Part shown: positions 22,528-34,740 of the stretch, in pieces
Layout of the letters: each line of letters opens with the position of its first letter
Numbering within the stretch: the first letter of the stretch is position 1
Assembly (NCBI GenBank): GCA_014621425.1
Contig: JAANBB010000058.1
Coordinates: forward strand, 1 to 64,000
Length of the DNA: 64,000 bases
Direction of reading: 5' to 3'
Origin: Cylindrodendrum hubeiense
Taxonomy: Eukaryota; Ascomycota; Sordariomycetes; Hypocreales; Nectriaceae
Translations under genes and position numbers: made by a program
The notes under the pieces: generated by a model
Told to the model about the DNA's origin: nothing
Databases searched by the model: none
Seen by the model: only the letters and a program-made list of their open reading frames with translations

Positions 22528-24444
22528 ATGTCGCGGCTTGGAACCTTTCGAGCCTCGTACCTCGTGGCCTTGAGCTGCATTGGCTCTTTCCTCTTTGCCT
22601 ATGACACCGGTATCGTCGGAGGTGTCTTGTCCCTCGAGAGCTTCCAGAAGGACATGGGCATGACTGCCGCAACCAAGTCCACCGTCAGCTCCAACTCTGC
22701 CAGTCTTCTCCAAGCCGGAGGTGAGTACTAACATCCAACATCTGGGCAACTTGGTTCTGACTCAAACTTCAACTCCAGCTTTCTTCGCCTGCTTCTTCGT
22801 CTGGCCGTTTACCGCGAAATACGGTCGCCGCTGGTCCATCATCCTGGCTTCTTTCATCTTCAACGTCGGTGCCATTCTCCAGCTCTTCTTCCCCAACAAC
22901 AGCGTTGGGACATGGTATGCTGGCCGCACAATCTCGGGAGTCGGCGTTGGCATCGCAACCGTCATCATCCCCATGTATAGTAGTGAAATGGCGCCCAAGG
23001 AGATCCGCGGTCGACTTGGAAGCATGTTTCAGTTCTTCTTCACACTCGGCGTCTTCACGAGTTATTGGATCGACTATGCAGTTGAGAAACACATGGAGCC
23101 AACAACCACCCAGTGGCGCATCCCAGTTGGCCTCCAGCTAATTCCCGGTGGCTTTTTGGGCTTGGGAATGCTTCTCACAAAGGAGAGTACTCGATGGCTC
23201 GCCAAGGTCGGACGACATGAAGAGGCTCTTGAGTCCTTAGTGTGGGTTCGAGGCGGCGAATTGACACCCGAGGTCCAGGCAGAGTATGTCAACTGCCCAA
23301 AGTTCCCAGTGTTTGGATCAAGTAACTGATATTTTCGACTCCAGGATGGATGAGATCTTGGCTGGAATCTCTGACGAGGATCGTGCCACCGAGGGAGTGA
23401 CTTGGAAGGAATACCTTCTTCCCGCCAACCGATGGCGCATGTTCCTCGTTATTACTCTCCAGATTGGTGGGTTTCCTACACCTTTCTTCTCTATCTGTGA
23501 TGTCTCAGAACTAATTTGTGGGAACAGGTGTTCAACTTACCGGAAACACGTCTCTTGCCTACTGTACGTCACACAACAAACACGTTCAACGAAACAAGAC
23601 TTGTGCTAACATCTTACAGTCTCGCCCCAGATCTTCAATGCTGTCGGAGCTGGAGAGAATGCCTTCCTATTCAGCGGTTTCTTTGGCCTAGTAAAGGTCG
23701 TCTCCTGCTTCTTCTTCCTAATGTTCCTTGTTGAAAGGATTGGTCGTAGGGGTTCTCTTATTGGAGGCTCCTTCATGATGGGAGTTTACATGCTTATCGT
23801 TGCGGTCATTACTGCGACTCATCCGCCCAATCCAGACACCACGACCATCTCCTCTGCCTCTGTTGCGTCTCTAACCATGATTTATCTGGAAGCCAGTAAG
23901 TTCACGACTCCACAAACCGGAGGGGTGATGTCGAATCAAGGTTACTAATCAAACCACAGTGACATACAACATCTCATGGGGCCCTGTACCTTGGGTAAGT
24001 CTCCACAACCCGCTTTCGCGATTCATATCCACGAAAAATTATTAACTATTAGTCTATAGCTATACATGAGTGAAATCTTCCCCACACGTATTCGTGAGGG
24101 TGGCATTGCTGTTGGAACTGCGACCCAGTGGCTGTGGAACTTCGCCTTCTCCCAAATTACTCCCCACGCAATCGATAATCTGGGCTGGAAAACATTCCTC
24201 ATGTTTTCCATCTTCAACTTTGCACTCGTGGTGTATTCTTTCTTCATTATTAAGGAGACAAAAGGAAGATCTCTTGAAGAAATGGAACTTAGTAGGATAC
24301 CTCAGTCGCTCCCTCATAAAAAGAAAAAAGTACTAACAACTTCGTGCAGTCTTTAACGCAAAGCATGCTCAAACTGACCTTGAACAATCTCGGGAGGACA
24401 GCGTCCAGAACGACGAGAAGAAGGAGTTGGACGAAAAGCATTAA
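22528..24444 (+). CDS. Sugar-type MFS transporter
   Basis: Plasma-membrane proton symporter or facilitator of the MFS sugar porter family. Eight exons: 22528-22720, 22779-23283, 23345-23466, 23528-23563, 23620-23895, 23960-23994, 24060-24291 and 24350-24444. All introns are 56-65 bp and keep frame, giving 497 aa, the normal family length. Landmarks: an N-terminal FAYDTGIVGG helix, KYGRRWS after TM2, GRTISGVGVGI, EMAPKEIRGRLG, the QLTGN-SLAY helix 7 region (rebuilt by splicing), ERIGRRG, and KETKGRSLEEME after TM12. These are the sugar-porter signatures. The tail is hydrophilic and acidic. It is divergent from TF2 across a shared promoter and lies near a GH3 glycosidase and a sulfatase, so the cargo is probably the mono- or disaccharide, possibly sulfated, that they release or process. 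Quinate or other polyol transport cannot be excluded by sequence. Confidence 0.92.
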
Positions 24445-25973
24445 GCATCCGGATTTCATAGGTAATTCATTATGCTGGATTTATATCACTGAGGTTGGGA
24501 ATTAGATGGTCTTTCTGAGATTAAATAGGTGGAAGCTGCCAAAGACTTGTGGATACAGTAAACATGGTATAATGAGTATTGTTATTCGCAGATAGGGTCG
24601 AATCTTTAATACTTAATCCCCAGGTGGATTGATATACCTAGCTCGTGGACATACCTTCCAAACCTAAAGGGATATTTCATTATTACGCCTACAAAAGGAA
24701 ATTCAGCAGTATTAGAAGAGGTATATACTACCGATTTGTCTTCTTTTATTTACCCTGTTCAAATGATATAATAAATGCTTTGAGAAGCTCTAGGGTGGAC
24801 GGACCCGCGAGTGTCTCATGACCCGTGACCAGGCGATGATAATGCTTGGGACGTGAGTCATCGGAGCGTCTGATTTGACACTGACTCTGCTTACCGAGCC
24901 AGCCAAGGTTGAAATGGAGTCCATAGCTCAGGTGATCTCCCTGTCATTTGGTGGCCAGCTTCGCATCTGCGGCCCCCAAGGCATAACAAGTGCAGATGCA
25001 TCGAGGCTGCAGGGCAAATTTTAGGGGCTTTTATTTATTTGTCATAGCTGAGCTCGTGTTCGGCTAAAATTGCTTACTTCTGGGGTTAAATACGGCCCCC
25101 AATCGCCAAAGTGTCCCTGTTTAGACCAATTTACAGCCGGCGTTCCTCATGATATCACGCCAAGGCGTGCATCTGGTGCTCACTCAGATTGAATGATAGG
25201 TTAAGCCAGCTCCAGGGTAAATTTGTCTCATGTTGACTCCCCCTTCATTGACATAAAATTTTCCGAGCGCTCCGGCTGTGTCATTAATGCGGGTGAGGCT
25301 AGAGCCGGGCTGAATTTGCTATTTCCATCAAGGACCCAACGACTAATAAACCAATAATTTAAATCGAGCAGATGGTAAAGTATTGGTTACGAGGGCACGG
25401 ATTTGTAGGTCGCTAATGCTCATATACATGCCTAGATTCACGGCCTCGGGATGAGAGACAACGAGCAGTGTCTTCACTGAGAGATAAGGCCTTGATTAGT
25501 GGCCAGATTACAGGAACACAGCCTGGTTCTTTAAAGATGAGTCGCAGGGCACAGCCTGGTTCTCGAAGAAAATGGCTGCAGGCACAGCCCGGTTTGGGGG
25601 AGAAGATGACCTACAGGTACAGCCTGATTTGTGAATGAAAGAACACAGGCAACAAGGACAGCCTGGTACTCAGAAGAACGGGCTGTCGGTAAACCAGAAC
25701 AGTATTTATTAATCACGAAACCGCCACTAGCGGGAGGTGAGAATGAAATTCTTCATTTATTTTTCTTTACACACTCGTTTCACACATCTACGAAATACAA
25801 ATTATCATAGGACCGAAGCTTAGCCCGCAGTCCTCCTTCGCACTATATCCTGGATTCTGCCTTCTCCTCCTTCTTATTTCTTCATTGATCTGCTTGCTTA
25901 CAAATATTTCGCCCGTCGAGGCGTCGGTCGTGGTTGTTGTTGCCTCAGGGGTTGCAAACCCGGCAGTCATAAA
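24445..25973. other. AT-rich intergenic region with a minisatellite
   Basis: 1.5 kb between the sugar-cluster transporter and the NLR gene. It becomes A+T-rich and gene-free and contains a 33-bp tandem repeat at 25514-25675. It marks the border between the catabolic cluster and the accessory immune-like region. Confidence 0.5.
25514..25675. repeat. 33-bp minisatellite, five diverged copies
   Basis: The core ACAGCCTGG recurs at 25518, 25551, 25584, 25619 and 25658, so the spacing is 33, 33, 35 and 39. The unit is about 33 bp, and the outer copies are more diverged. The minus strand stays open across it (25531-25716), but the peptide has no recognisable feature, so I call it a repeat and not a gene. 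Confidence 0.75.
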
Positions 25974-28900
25974 ATGAACACCGCAGCGTCTTCAACAGCA
26001 ACAGCTATTAGGCCATCGATTTCTCGATATGGGCTAACTCAAATCGCTACGGGAGGCGATGCCCCAGAAGTTGATTTCGTCTTCGTGCATGGGCTCCAAG
26101 GACATCCGGAGAAGACGTGGACAGCAGCCGGTTCGAGCAGAGATGCCCCTCGTAGGTCCTGGCGCCATCCTTTGTCGTCCAGAAAAAACACCATGAACAG
26201 CCTGGATGAAAGAGGAGGAGGTCTACTACAGCAACCATGTTTCTGGCCAGCAGATCTCTTGGCCCCTGATTTTCCCAACGCGCGTATCTTCACGTATGGC
26301 TACGATTCCGCCGTTACTCATTTCTTCAGGGGTCCGGCAAACAACAGCAACATCTTTGACTATGGGCGAGATCTCCTCCAACGGGTCTCAGGACAGCGCA
26401 AAGAGTGTCCAGGTCGGCCCTTGATCTTCGTGGTGCATTCACTTGGCGGCATCCTCGTGAAATCGGTAAGCTCTAAACTCCAGCTTTCCTGTGCGTACTT
26501 CGGAGCATCGGCTAACGACACTGCCACAACTAGGTTTTGAAAATATCCAACGAAGCTGACGATGACGGAGCCCTTCGCGACATTAATAGCTCAACCATTG
26601 CTATTCTATTTTTCGGAACGCCACATCGAGGCAGCTTTTGGTCAGATCGTGGCAAAGTTGCCGCGCGATTTGTTAACGCGTTCGGTTTAACGGTGTCAAA
26701 AAAGAATCTCGAATTACTCACGCCGAACAATGCGCTACTAGAAGAGCTCAGGAATGACTTTACAAGGCGGCTTGACAGAGACAGACTGTACATTACATCC
26801 TACCAAGAACAGAAAGGCTTCAAAAACGCCAGAGGGTTCGATGACCAGGTAAGTCACTCTTCAAGTAGGCGGTGGACGAGGAAGATGGTCTTGCTAACAA
26901 TCAATGCTGTAGATTGTCAGCCCCGATGCTTCAGCTATAGATCACAGGAAGGAACAGCGGTGGCCGATCAACGCCAATCATATGGAAATGTGCAAGTTTC
27001 GACTTGATGGAGATAGCCGTATGACATATGATCAGCTTGTCAAAACCGAGGTTGAGAGGCACATAGGCAGGGAATCCGTGGATCTGGCAGAGGTGAAGAA
27101 AGGTATGTAATCCCTTTGAGATACCACTACAGCTACCAAGTTTTATGTCTGACAGATTGCCTCAGGTCTTTTGGGTCAATTAGAAGCATTCAACGATGCG
27201 TTGACAGTCCGTGAAAAGCAGATCGACAAGGCGCACGATAGGACGCTCTCTTGGCTATTTAAAGATAAATCCGATGGTCCAGGCCTGGTTCCATGGCTTG
27301 CTCAGGGCTCTGGCCTTTACTGGATCCAGGGCTTGCCAGGGTCCGGCAAATCCACAGCAATGAAGAGGTTGGTTCATTCCCAGACGATAACTAAAACTCT
27401 CTACATGGCCGGATGGTCATACGCAGCCATGTTCATCACGGACAGAATTACTAGAGCAAATCGATCATGGAAAGGAGTCCTCGGGGCGATGTTATTCCAA
27501 GTATTGCGCCACCAGTATGACCGACTGTCCCCCATTCTCAAACCCTACATCTTTCAGCAACGATCTGGCTTTCGCCGGAGACAAATGGATGAAAAGCATA
27601 TTGAAGAACCCATGTGGTCTATAGAGACTCTTGAGGAGATCCTCTTGGAATGCAAGCGCCAGAAAATTGTCAAGTTCTCTTTTTGCTTTTTTATTGACGC
27701 CCTCGATGAGAATGACAGGGACGAAACACCGAGATCTCGCATTGTAGAATTCATGGAGAGGCTCGTCTCCAATGACGGGCAAGGGCTTGGCTTCTTCAAA
27801 ATATGCGCTGCGAGTCGGCCAGAGAACGAGTTTGACATTGTTCTACGACATCGGTCAGGGTTTCGAATGCAAGATTGGACGCTTACCGACATCCGAAACT
27901 TCGTTCATACTCGGTTAGAATCACACCCAGATGCACGAAACCCAGGTCAATCCGCATCCTACCACAAAGGTCTCCGGAATATTTGCGAAACTATCATTGA
28001 TGGGTCTCAAGGCGTCTTTCTCTGGGTTCGTCTGGTAGTCAACGACGTTTGGGACCGCCTGACCGGAGGGGAGTCGTTTGCATCCATCCAAAATAAGCTG
28101 CGAGACCTGCCCAAAAAGGAACTTCCAGAATTCTTCATGCATATACTCAAAAATACGCCTCTGGAGACTAGGAGGGCTACGCATGCAGTTCTCGAGACTT
28201 TATTGCGAGCACAAGACCCAGTGAGCGTTCTGGACATCGGTGTGCTTTTGAGACTAGTTTCAAACCAACCCGACTTCAAGGGCTCGAACACCATCAAAGA
28301 CACAGAAATCCTCGAACTTTCCAACAGCGGGCCCGCCATAGAGAGGAGAATCAAGGCCCTAACGGGAGGGTTGGTGCAGGTTGTGGAGCCAACCTCATGG
28401 CCCTATCTAGAATCCTATCAAACGGACGATGACCCTGTGACTCCTCCTATGATCTTGGAGGCGGAAAAGTCTGACGAGTCCGAGAGGAGCTCTAACAATT
28501 CCCATGGGAGCGCTATTCACGCTGCTACGTGGAGAGTGCAATTTCTTCACCAGACGGTTAAAGAATTCCTTCAAAGCTCGATGCTCAAGACAGAGGTTGA
28601 CGCGGCTCTATTGTTGTGGCCCGATGGGAGGCCCAGCGATACAGACAATGGCTACGTCTTCCATATGCGACTAGCGGATGCCTGCTTAGGTTTAAAGAAG
28701 TGGACGAGGGAAAAGTCCCAGTGGGCTCTAGATCCAGGGAAGATAATAGTTCAACATGCGCCTGGAGCTGAGTTGTACGCTCAACGCTCGTTCTTCGACC
28801 TCTTACAAAAGCTAGATCGAGCCTTGTCAGAAGAATCTAAACTGAAAGAAGGATGGGTCTCTCAGTACCACTCGATGAGAGTCGAGACATGGGGACACAC

Positions 28901-29636
28901 GTTTCTCAGCTTCGCAGTTAGCTGCAACATGCAACGCTTCGTCGCCGACGCACTCAAGCGGGATCGCGGTCGCATCAAAAAGCGCGGGAGGCCATTGCTG
29001 CACTTTTCGGCGTGGTCTCCAGGCACTTATCCAAACCCGCAAATGGCACAGATTCTCCTCAATGCTGGAGCTGATCCTAATGAGACCTTTCACGAAACCC
29101 ACAACGGATTCGCCAGGACCGCTCTCGAGAGCCTCCAATGGAACGAAATCGAAAGGGATGGCCGATCCCACGTCGATTTTATGAAGCTCCTCATCTCAAA
29201 CGGGGCGAAGGTGTCACGCCGCATACCAAGGGTCAGCACTGGCGGCGAAGGGTTGAGCGATATGGCGAAATGGTCAACCGTCCAACACCACGTCGCCGGC
29301 ATGCCTTTAGTGTTGGCTAAGAAACTAGAAATTCTCAACGCCATTTCAAAGGATTATAAATTGAACACAAAGCAATCCGACGAGTTGACAGTCTTTGATA
29401 TTCTCATACTATCCGAGAATCTACAAAATCGGAATATCAAAGATGATGATATTCGCCATTTACTGCAACTCGGGGCAAAGATAACCTTACTACTGGCACA
29501 TAAGATACATGAGAAACGACCAGAAAGCGGACCAGATTCCAATCCCATTCTGGATATCTTCCTGTCAAAAGAGTTCCAAAGGTCCAAGTTTTACAAAACC
29601 AAGGCCTGGTGGTTTGCAGCCAAGCGCAATTCTTAA
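25974..29636 (+). CDS. Fungal NLR: SesB-like hydrolase, NACHT and ankyrin-type protein
   Basis: NLR-like (STAND) protein of the type that controls fungal allorecognition and cell death. Exons are 25974-26465, 26534-26848, 26913-27102 and 27166-29636 (1155 aa). The N-terminal domain is an alpha/beta hydrolase of the SesB class: FVHGLQGHPEKTW at about 37-50, the nucleophile motif VVHSLGG at about 154-160, and FFGTPHRGS after intron 1. A NACHT-type NTPase follows: Walker A GLPGSGKST at about 392 and Walker B FFIDALDE at about 507. The C-terminus has at least two ankyrin-like repeats (AQILLNAGADPN, MKLLISNGAKVS, about 935-1020) and further helical sequence. In this family the C-terminal repeats sense a ligand, NACHT oligomerises and the N-terminal domain is the effector. 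All key motifs are present and the gene looks intact. The last acceptor (27165) was chosen because the nearer AG at 27155 breaks the frame. Confidence 0.9.
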
Positions 29637-30536
29637 CGGATGAGCGACTTCTTCATGACCGGTTGAAGACATAGATTTCTCTCAAAGAGACTGTATTTTG
29701 GTTAAAAGGTTGGGTAGGAAGTGTTCCATGCCATGGAATACAATATATTTCCTGTCGCCGGAAATTTCACAGATCTTCTAATTTAAATGAGTTGAGGCGT
29801 GCTACATCCGAGGAGACTCATCGACGGAAGAGAGGAACAACTATCATTTGCTTCTAAAATCCAGTGAAGATTATAACTCTTGCATTCTAAGCGAGCTGGT
29901 AATATAAGGAGAGTTGAGCAAATTTTAAGGTCAATAGGGCAAATTCACGCTCAGAAATGGTGAGCCATCTTATTTAAACATTCGCGACCTTGGTACTACT
30001 GTGTCCAAATCCACCTCACTGGAGACATATACTTCCTCTGGCTTTATGATCTTACCCCTATCAATTCAATTCGGCTCAGTCTGGCTTTCTGTCTGATCTT
30101 GGTATGTGGCAATCACCCCGCTTCGATACATTTTGTCCCAATTTCTCCAGTAAGATACCGAGGCGTGAGGGACTGAGCTGGCCTTCGCCCAAGTTTGGTG
30201 CTCCAGTGAAATTCTGTGGCCTGACTTGGTGTCTCTGCTGGTAAGATTGAGGAGAGCAGGTCCTTTTTTTCTCGGACCACTCTGCGAGGAGCAATGAAGA
30301 GGTCTCACAAACTGATTGCAGATGAGGCAAAAAATACAGATACGCTAAAAATGCTTGATTGTACAGAATAAGATTTATATCAGAGACCGCGGAATATATG
30401 ACAAAGAAAATCCCGCTTTCCAGCAAATTAAAAAAGAACATCATGTATATGTCTTGGAACCAGCCAATTGAAGCTCCCCAGCTGCCCACCGATTCTACGC
30501 CTCTCGCTCATGCCCAACACCTGCTTCCAAGACAAC
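29637..30536. other. Intergenic region
   Basis: 0.9 kb of A+T-rich sequence. Reverse-strand open frames at 30066-30489 have no domain. Nothing else is seen. Confidence 0.5.
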
Positions 30537-30869
30537 TCATGCCATCGACCCGGACATAATAGTGATTGATATCTTGGGGTCACCGAGTTGTCTCAATGAG
30601 GTTGATTTCCCGTATATGTCGTTATTGAACATCGATTGTTCAGAGGTGTCATAATAATGACGTTGCCCGTACTCATCAGAATAGCACCATAGCAGATCCG
30701 CATCCGTAAAAGCGGTTTGTCCGTATTCGTCGACAAAGGCCCATTGGTTGCGGTTGTAATAATATGACCGGCCGTTTCGTTGGGCATAGAGTTGCCACTT
30801 TGCGGTGCTTGACTTGGCGTGGGCGATCTTCGAATGAGCGCGGACGACCTTTGAGGAGCTGCTGCCCAT
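30537..30869 (-). CDS. Small hypothetical protein with a WW-like segment and possible myristoylation
   Basis: Not assigned to a family. Single exon, 110 aa, starting MGSSSSKV: Gly2 with a small residue at position 6 is a plausible N-myristoylation signal, which would place it at membranes. The middle is rich in Trp, Tyr and Gln. The segment KWQLYAQRNGRSYYYN resembles the first half of a WW domain. It is followed by two related DEYGQ units (DEYGQTAF and DEYGQRHYYD), suggesting a short aromatic repeat. No intron is needed. The gene could be chance, but the repeat structure and composition argue for real coding sequence. It lies between the NLR and the AAA ATPase genes. Confidence 0.5.
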   Translation of the reverse strand: MGSSSSKVVRAHSKIAHAKSSTAKWQLYAQRNGRSYYYNRNQWAFVDEYGQTAFTDADLLWCYSDEYGQRHYYDTSEQSMFNNDIYGKSTSLRQLGDPKISITIMSGSMA

Positions 30870-32262
30870 TTTGATTTCTTTGGATTTTATGAGGGAATGG
30901 GAAAAATATTTTTTTAAATTTAATTGAGAGTTGGTAAGGGGTATTAAAAAAGTAGAAGTGATTGGATGTGTTTGTTGTCGTGCTTATTGTTCGGGGACAT
31001 GGTTCTGGTTTATACTTCTTCACGCGGGCAGTAGCAACCAATGGCGCCTATCAAAAGACTGGTCTAATTTTACAGCCTTCTTTATCAGATGACCAGGCTA
31101 TGGCGGCTACGGAAAGGAAATGAACTGTGAGGTGAATCGTTGTGGTTCGTAGGCTAGCCGTCTGCGTTGCCTGCAGCAGCCCGATATAGAAGGTGTGCTC
31201 CAACAAAGCGCTTCTCTCACCAATAATATTCTCTGATTTTGCATACGTATGGCGGTAGATGATACAGATGGGTTTGTAGGAAGGATGTGGCCGCTTACCT
31301 TGTGGCCTTGTTGGTGTTGGTTGTTGGTTGTTGGTCCGGTCTACCACGATTAACAGTGTTGGTTTAGAGTGGGGGCGTAGTGCGAAGGCGAATGAGCTGC
31401 GGTACCAGCATATGCACAACCACTGTTAAGGGATAGAGCGAAACTCCAAGTGCTGCGCACCACAATGGGCTGCCACTGCGCGTAAGCGCCCACTTGCGGG
31501 ACCCAGAGTGATAGGAGCTGAAACGGCCTCTTATGCAACCTCTATACTATTATAGGACAACTGCTTGCTCAGCCCTGCCTAGCCTGATCTCGTGCAGTAT
31601 TGCGCGTCCTCTCTACCCTGGTGATCGGACCACCCGCTCCTCCCGAGGATCATTCGGGTCGGCTAAGGTGTTAAGGTGTTCGGGCTGCACCCGCTGTAGA
31701 GACAAGCCATCCCCACCAAGTCCCAAGTAGGAGTCCAGCACTGTAGTGTTGAAGCCTACCTGAGCAAAAGTGGGAAAGGGCGATGTGCGCACATGGAATA
31801 ATTAATGCCGACGTTTTTAATCTCCAATCTCCAAAACGATGAGGATATTAATTCCCCCTTTACTCTGTACGGCCCGGACGACTCTCAATAAGATCCGGTT
31901 CGTGTTACCCCTAAGTTGGAATTGTGGCTGTGCGTGTGGCGCCGTAAGCCATCAGCGAAAAACTTTTCCCCAGAGTCTGGCTTCCTTCACACTCCGGTCA
32001 CCCTGATTGTCAATTGACAACCCCTACGCTCTCTTGCTTCCCTTCTTGTCGTTTGTTTTACATGTAATTGATCAATTTTTATTCGTTTCTGAGGTTGTTT
32101 GCCTCCTTGATTCTCGCCTATGCCCCAGTGCTGCATGCGGGCATATTTTCCAGCCATCCTGGCCTCAAGCTCTAAACTTCAGCGCCCCAGTTTCCAGTGC
32201 CTGTCGGGCCGGTGAGCGACATACTCACAAAGCTCATAAAAGTCCACCAGGCCATTGAGAAC
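30870..32262. other. Intergenic region
   Basis: 1.4 kb. It holds the promoter of the small WW-like gene on the left and the 5' region of the AAA ATPase on the right. Short reverse-strand frames at 31051-31538 have no domain. The doublet AGGTGTTAAGGTGTT near 31668 is a tiny direct repeat. No gene is supported. Confidence 0.45.
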
Positions 32263-33720
32263 ATGGCCTATCTTTTTCATGCCGGAGGCGCAGCTAGCCA
32301 GCCTCTTCTTGACCCGTGGTCCCACGGAATTGGTGTGATGAAAGATGTGTTCTTCCGATGGTCGGAGCTTGACCTTACACAGATCGGATCCTTTGTTGCC
32401 ATTGCCAGCACCGTGCCCACGGCGTGGAGATTTCTGCAGCACACCGGACGCGAATTGTACGGTTGGATTAGGCAATGCTTCTTGGCTTCCGTGACAATTC
32501 CAGGAGGAGATCCTTTGAATAGGAGTGTTGTCAAATGGATCCTGGCTAACCGATCTCGGCATTCTCGATCTTTCACTGGCCGTACCAAGATTGGCCCCAG
32601 CTCCGACCGAGCCGCCGCACTCAAAAAGACACAGCACCCAACCCAATACTGCTCGCATTGGCACACGAGGTGGCTATGGTATTGCGGCAATATCTTTGTT
32701 GTTACGCGCGCATTTGACAGCTTCAGCTCTTCTTTGTCGGATCCGAGTTATGACGGCGTCGGAGGGGAGGACATCACTATTTCCTGTTTTGGCTGGTCAG
32801 CGGAGCCTGTCAAAAGGTTCATCGAAGCTTGCCGTGAGTATGCCGATAGGCAAGCTCAGTTCTTCGTCATCATCTACGCCCGAGACCGGTACGGACTAGC
32901 ATGGCAACCCAAAGCCCGCAAGCCGATCCGGCTTCTTGAGACTGTGCATTTCGACAAGGAAGTTAAGCAGGAGCTCCTCGGCGACATTCGGAATTACCTC
33001 GACTCGAAAACCCAGCTGCGATACCAGAGTCGCAGCATGCCTTACCGCAGAGGATATCTCTTCTATGGCCCACCCGGAACTGGGAAGTCATCTCTGTCAG
33101 TCGCCATCGCGGGCGAGTTTGGCCTTGACCTTTATGAGGTGAAGATTCCCAGTGTTGGCACGGATGCCGACCTGGAGCAGATGTTTCAAGAGATCCCACC
33201 ACGGTGCGTTGTGCTGCTCGAGGACATCGACGCTGTGTGGGTAGATCGCTCAAGCTCCGACAGCGGAAGCGAAGGCAACCACGTGCAGAACTGCACCTTG
33301 TCTGGACTCTTGAACGTTTTAGATGGTGTTGGGTCACAGGAAGGTCGCATTGTCATTATGACAACGAACCATCCGGAACAGCTCGACAGTGCGCTTATCC
33401 GACCTGGTCGCGTCGACATGAAGGTCTATCTAGGCAACATTAGCCAGAAGTCCGCAGAGGAGATGTTTATTCGCATGTTTTCTCCTGATCTGGGTTGCAC
33501 ATCGCGCCTAGATATGGAGCAAATCCAAGAGCTTGCAGTTCAGTTCGCCAGCAATGTCCCAGAAGACACATTTACGCCTTCTCTTCTGCAAGGATTTTTC
33601 CAACACCATTTAGAGAGCCCCGAGAACGCTGCTTCGAACATAGCTGCCTGGGTTAAAAAAGAACTTGTCAAGACTTCAGACAAGGACTTTGAGTTAATAA
33701 CGAGTAAGAGGAAGTTGTAA
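32263..33720 (+). CDS. BCS1-like AAA ATPase
   Basis: Hexameric AAA protein of the BCS1 family. The founding member sits in the mitochondrial inner membrane and translocates the folded Rieske protein into complex III. Single exon. The first ATG in frame is at 32263 (485 aa); the frame is open upstream to 32197 but has no ATG there. The N-terminal part has a hydrophobic helix (IGSFVAIASTVPTA) and the BCS1-type domain with YARDRYG. The AAA module follows: Walker A GPPGTGKSS, Walker B VVLLEDIDAVW, sensor 1 MTTNHPEQLD and the arginine finger region RPGRVDMKV. The sequence is more diverged than I would expect for the housekeeping Rieske chaperone, so it may be one of the expanded BCS1-like paralogues of filamentous fungi. 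It sits in accessory surroundings. Confidence 0.88.
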   Translation: MAYLFHAGGAASQPLLDPWSHGIGVMKDVFFRWSELDLTQIGSFVAIASTVPTAWRFLQHTGRELYGWIRQCFLASVTIPGGDPLNRSVVKWILANRSRHSRSFTGRTKIGPSSDRAAALKKTQHPTQYCSHWHTRWLWYCGNIFVVTRAFDSFSSSLSDPSYDGVGGEDITISCFGWSAEPVKRFIEACREYADRQAQFFVIIYARDRYGLAWQPKARKPIRLLETVHFDKEVKQELLGDIRNYLDSKTQLRYQSRSMPYRRGYLFYGPPGTGKSSLSVAIAGEFGLDLYEVKIPSVGTDADLEQMFQEIPPRCVVLLEDIDAVWVDRSSSDSGSEGNHVQNCTLSGLLNVLDGVGSQEGRIVIMTTNHPEQLDSALIRPGRVDMKVYLGNISQKSAEEMFIRMFSPDLGCTSRLDMEQIQELAVQFASNVPEDTFTPSLLQGFFQHHLESPENAASNIAAWVKKELVKTSDKDFELITSKRKL

Positions 33721-34740
33721 GATTGTGTGTATTTATATGGTTGTTTTATCTATACTGTAAAGCCGAAAGAATAGCTTAGTTTACTTAATATGAAGCTGCA
33801 GGAGGGAAGTCTAGGACCTCCTATGAATGTCAGGATTAGTCCCATCGCAAATTGCCGCATCAGGGAATTCTCACTTGTCATTTTCCAGTGCAAGTTTACT
33901 AGTATATGGTTTGAATGATTGAACTATATCCATGAAATCTTTTTCTTATCGTGATATGAGATTCTTGGTAGAGACCTTTCACATGGTAGATTGTGACGGT
34001 GTTGAGTCTGGCACAAGTAGCTTGTCTTATCTTACAATGAAAATGGCAAATTCCATTCCTTCCTTGGACCAACAAACCAATAGGAGCCATTAGGGTAGGG
34101 AATTGTCTTCATAATAATACCTTGCCGTCAAGCAAATACAGTTTCTCCGTTGCCCACCCAAACAGTGCTGTTTAAACACTACAAGGGCGGGCAGAGTACC
34201 CAGCGGGTGTTCTTGATTGTGCTAAACTAGACTGGAGACGTGGAGACAATGATAACATTAGCCACCTTTAAGTGATGCAATTTTATGTAATCGAAGAGAA
34301 AACCACGTGCAATGTTGTAATAAGGCTCAGGGAGAAGTCATGTATTTCAGTATTGCTTGAAGTACTGTGCGTAGTACGAACAATGACCTGCGCGCAACCA
34401 TATTGTAACCCCACTTTCATAAGCGACACACATGCAGTCGTTAATAACTCTTGAAATTGGGCCCAAGATCTGCAGAAAAGCATTGGAAGGTTGCAGTTGT
34501 TTGGCATGCAGGAGTTGGGAATGTTTGTCAGCGGGGACCCACGGTACGCCACTGCTGAGTGGCAGTTATTTGAACCCTCTATGAAATGCCAACTCGTGAC
34601 AGGGCTGACCCCTAGAAAGCCGTCCTATCCGGCCTCATCCACTGAAGCTGAGCTATGATGCTGCTGATGAGTCACATGCATATTTCCATAACCCAAGCCG
34701 AGCTCTCAATAGTTTACGGCCGCCTTATTCCGCTCGGCAT

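Noticed and set aside
25514..25675. Tandem repeats as a CRISPR array
   Set aside because: Diverged copies with no unique spacers, in a eukaryotic genome.
27155..27165. Nearer acceptor AG at 27155 for the third NLR intron
   Set aside because: It shifts the frame before the NACHT domain; the AG at 27165 keeps it.
32197..32262. Upstream extension of the BCS1-like protein
   Set aside because: No ATG in frame; begins with GTG.
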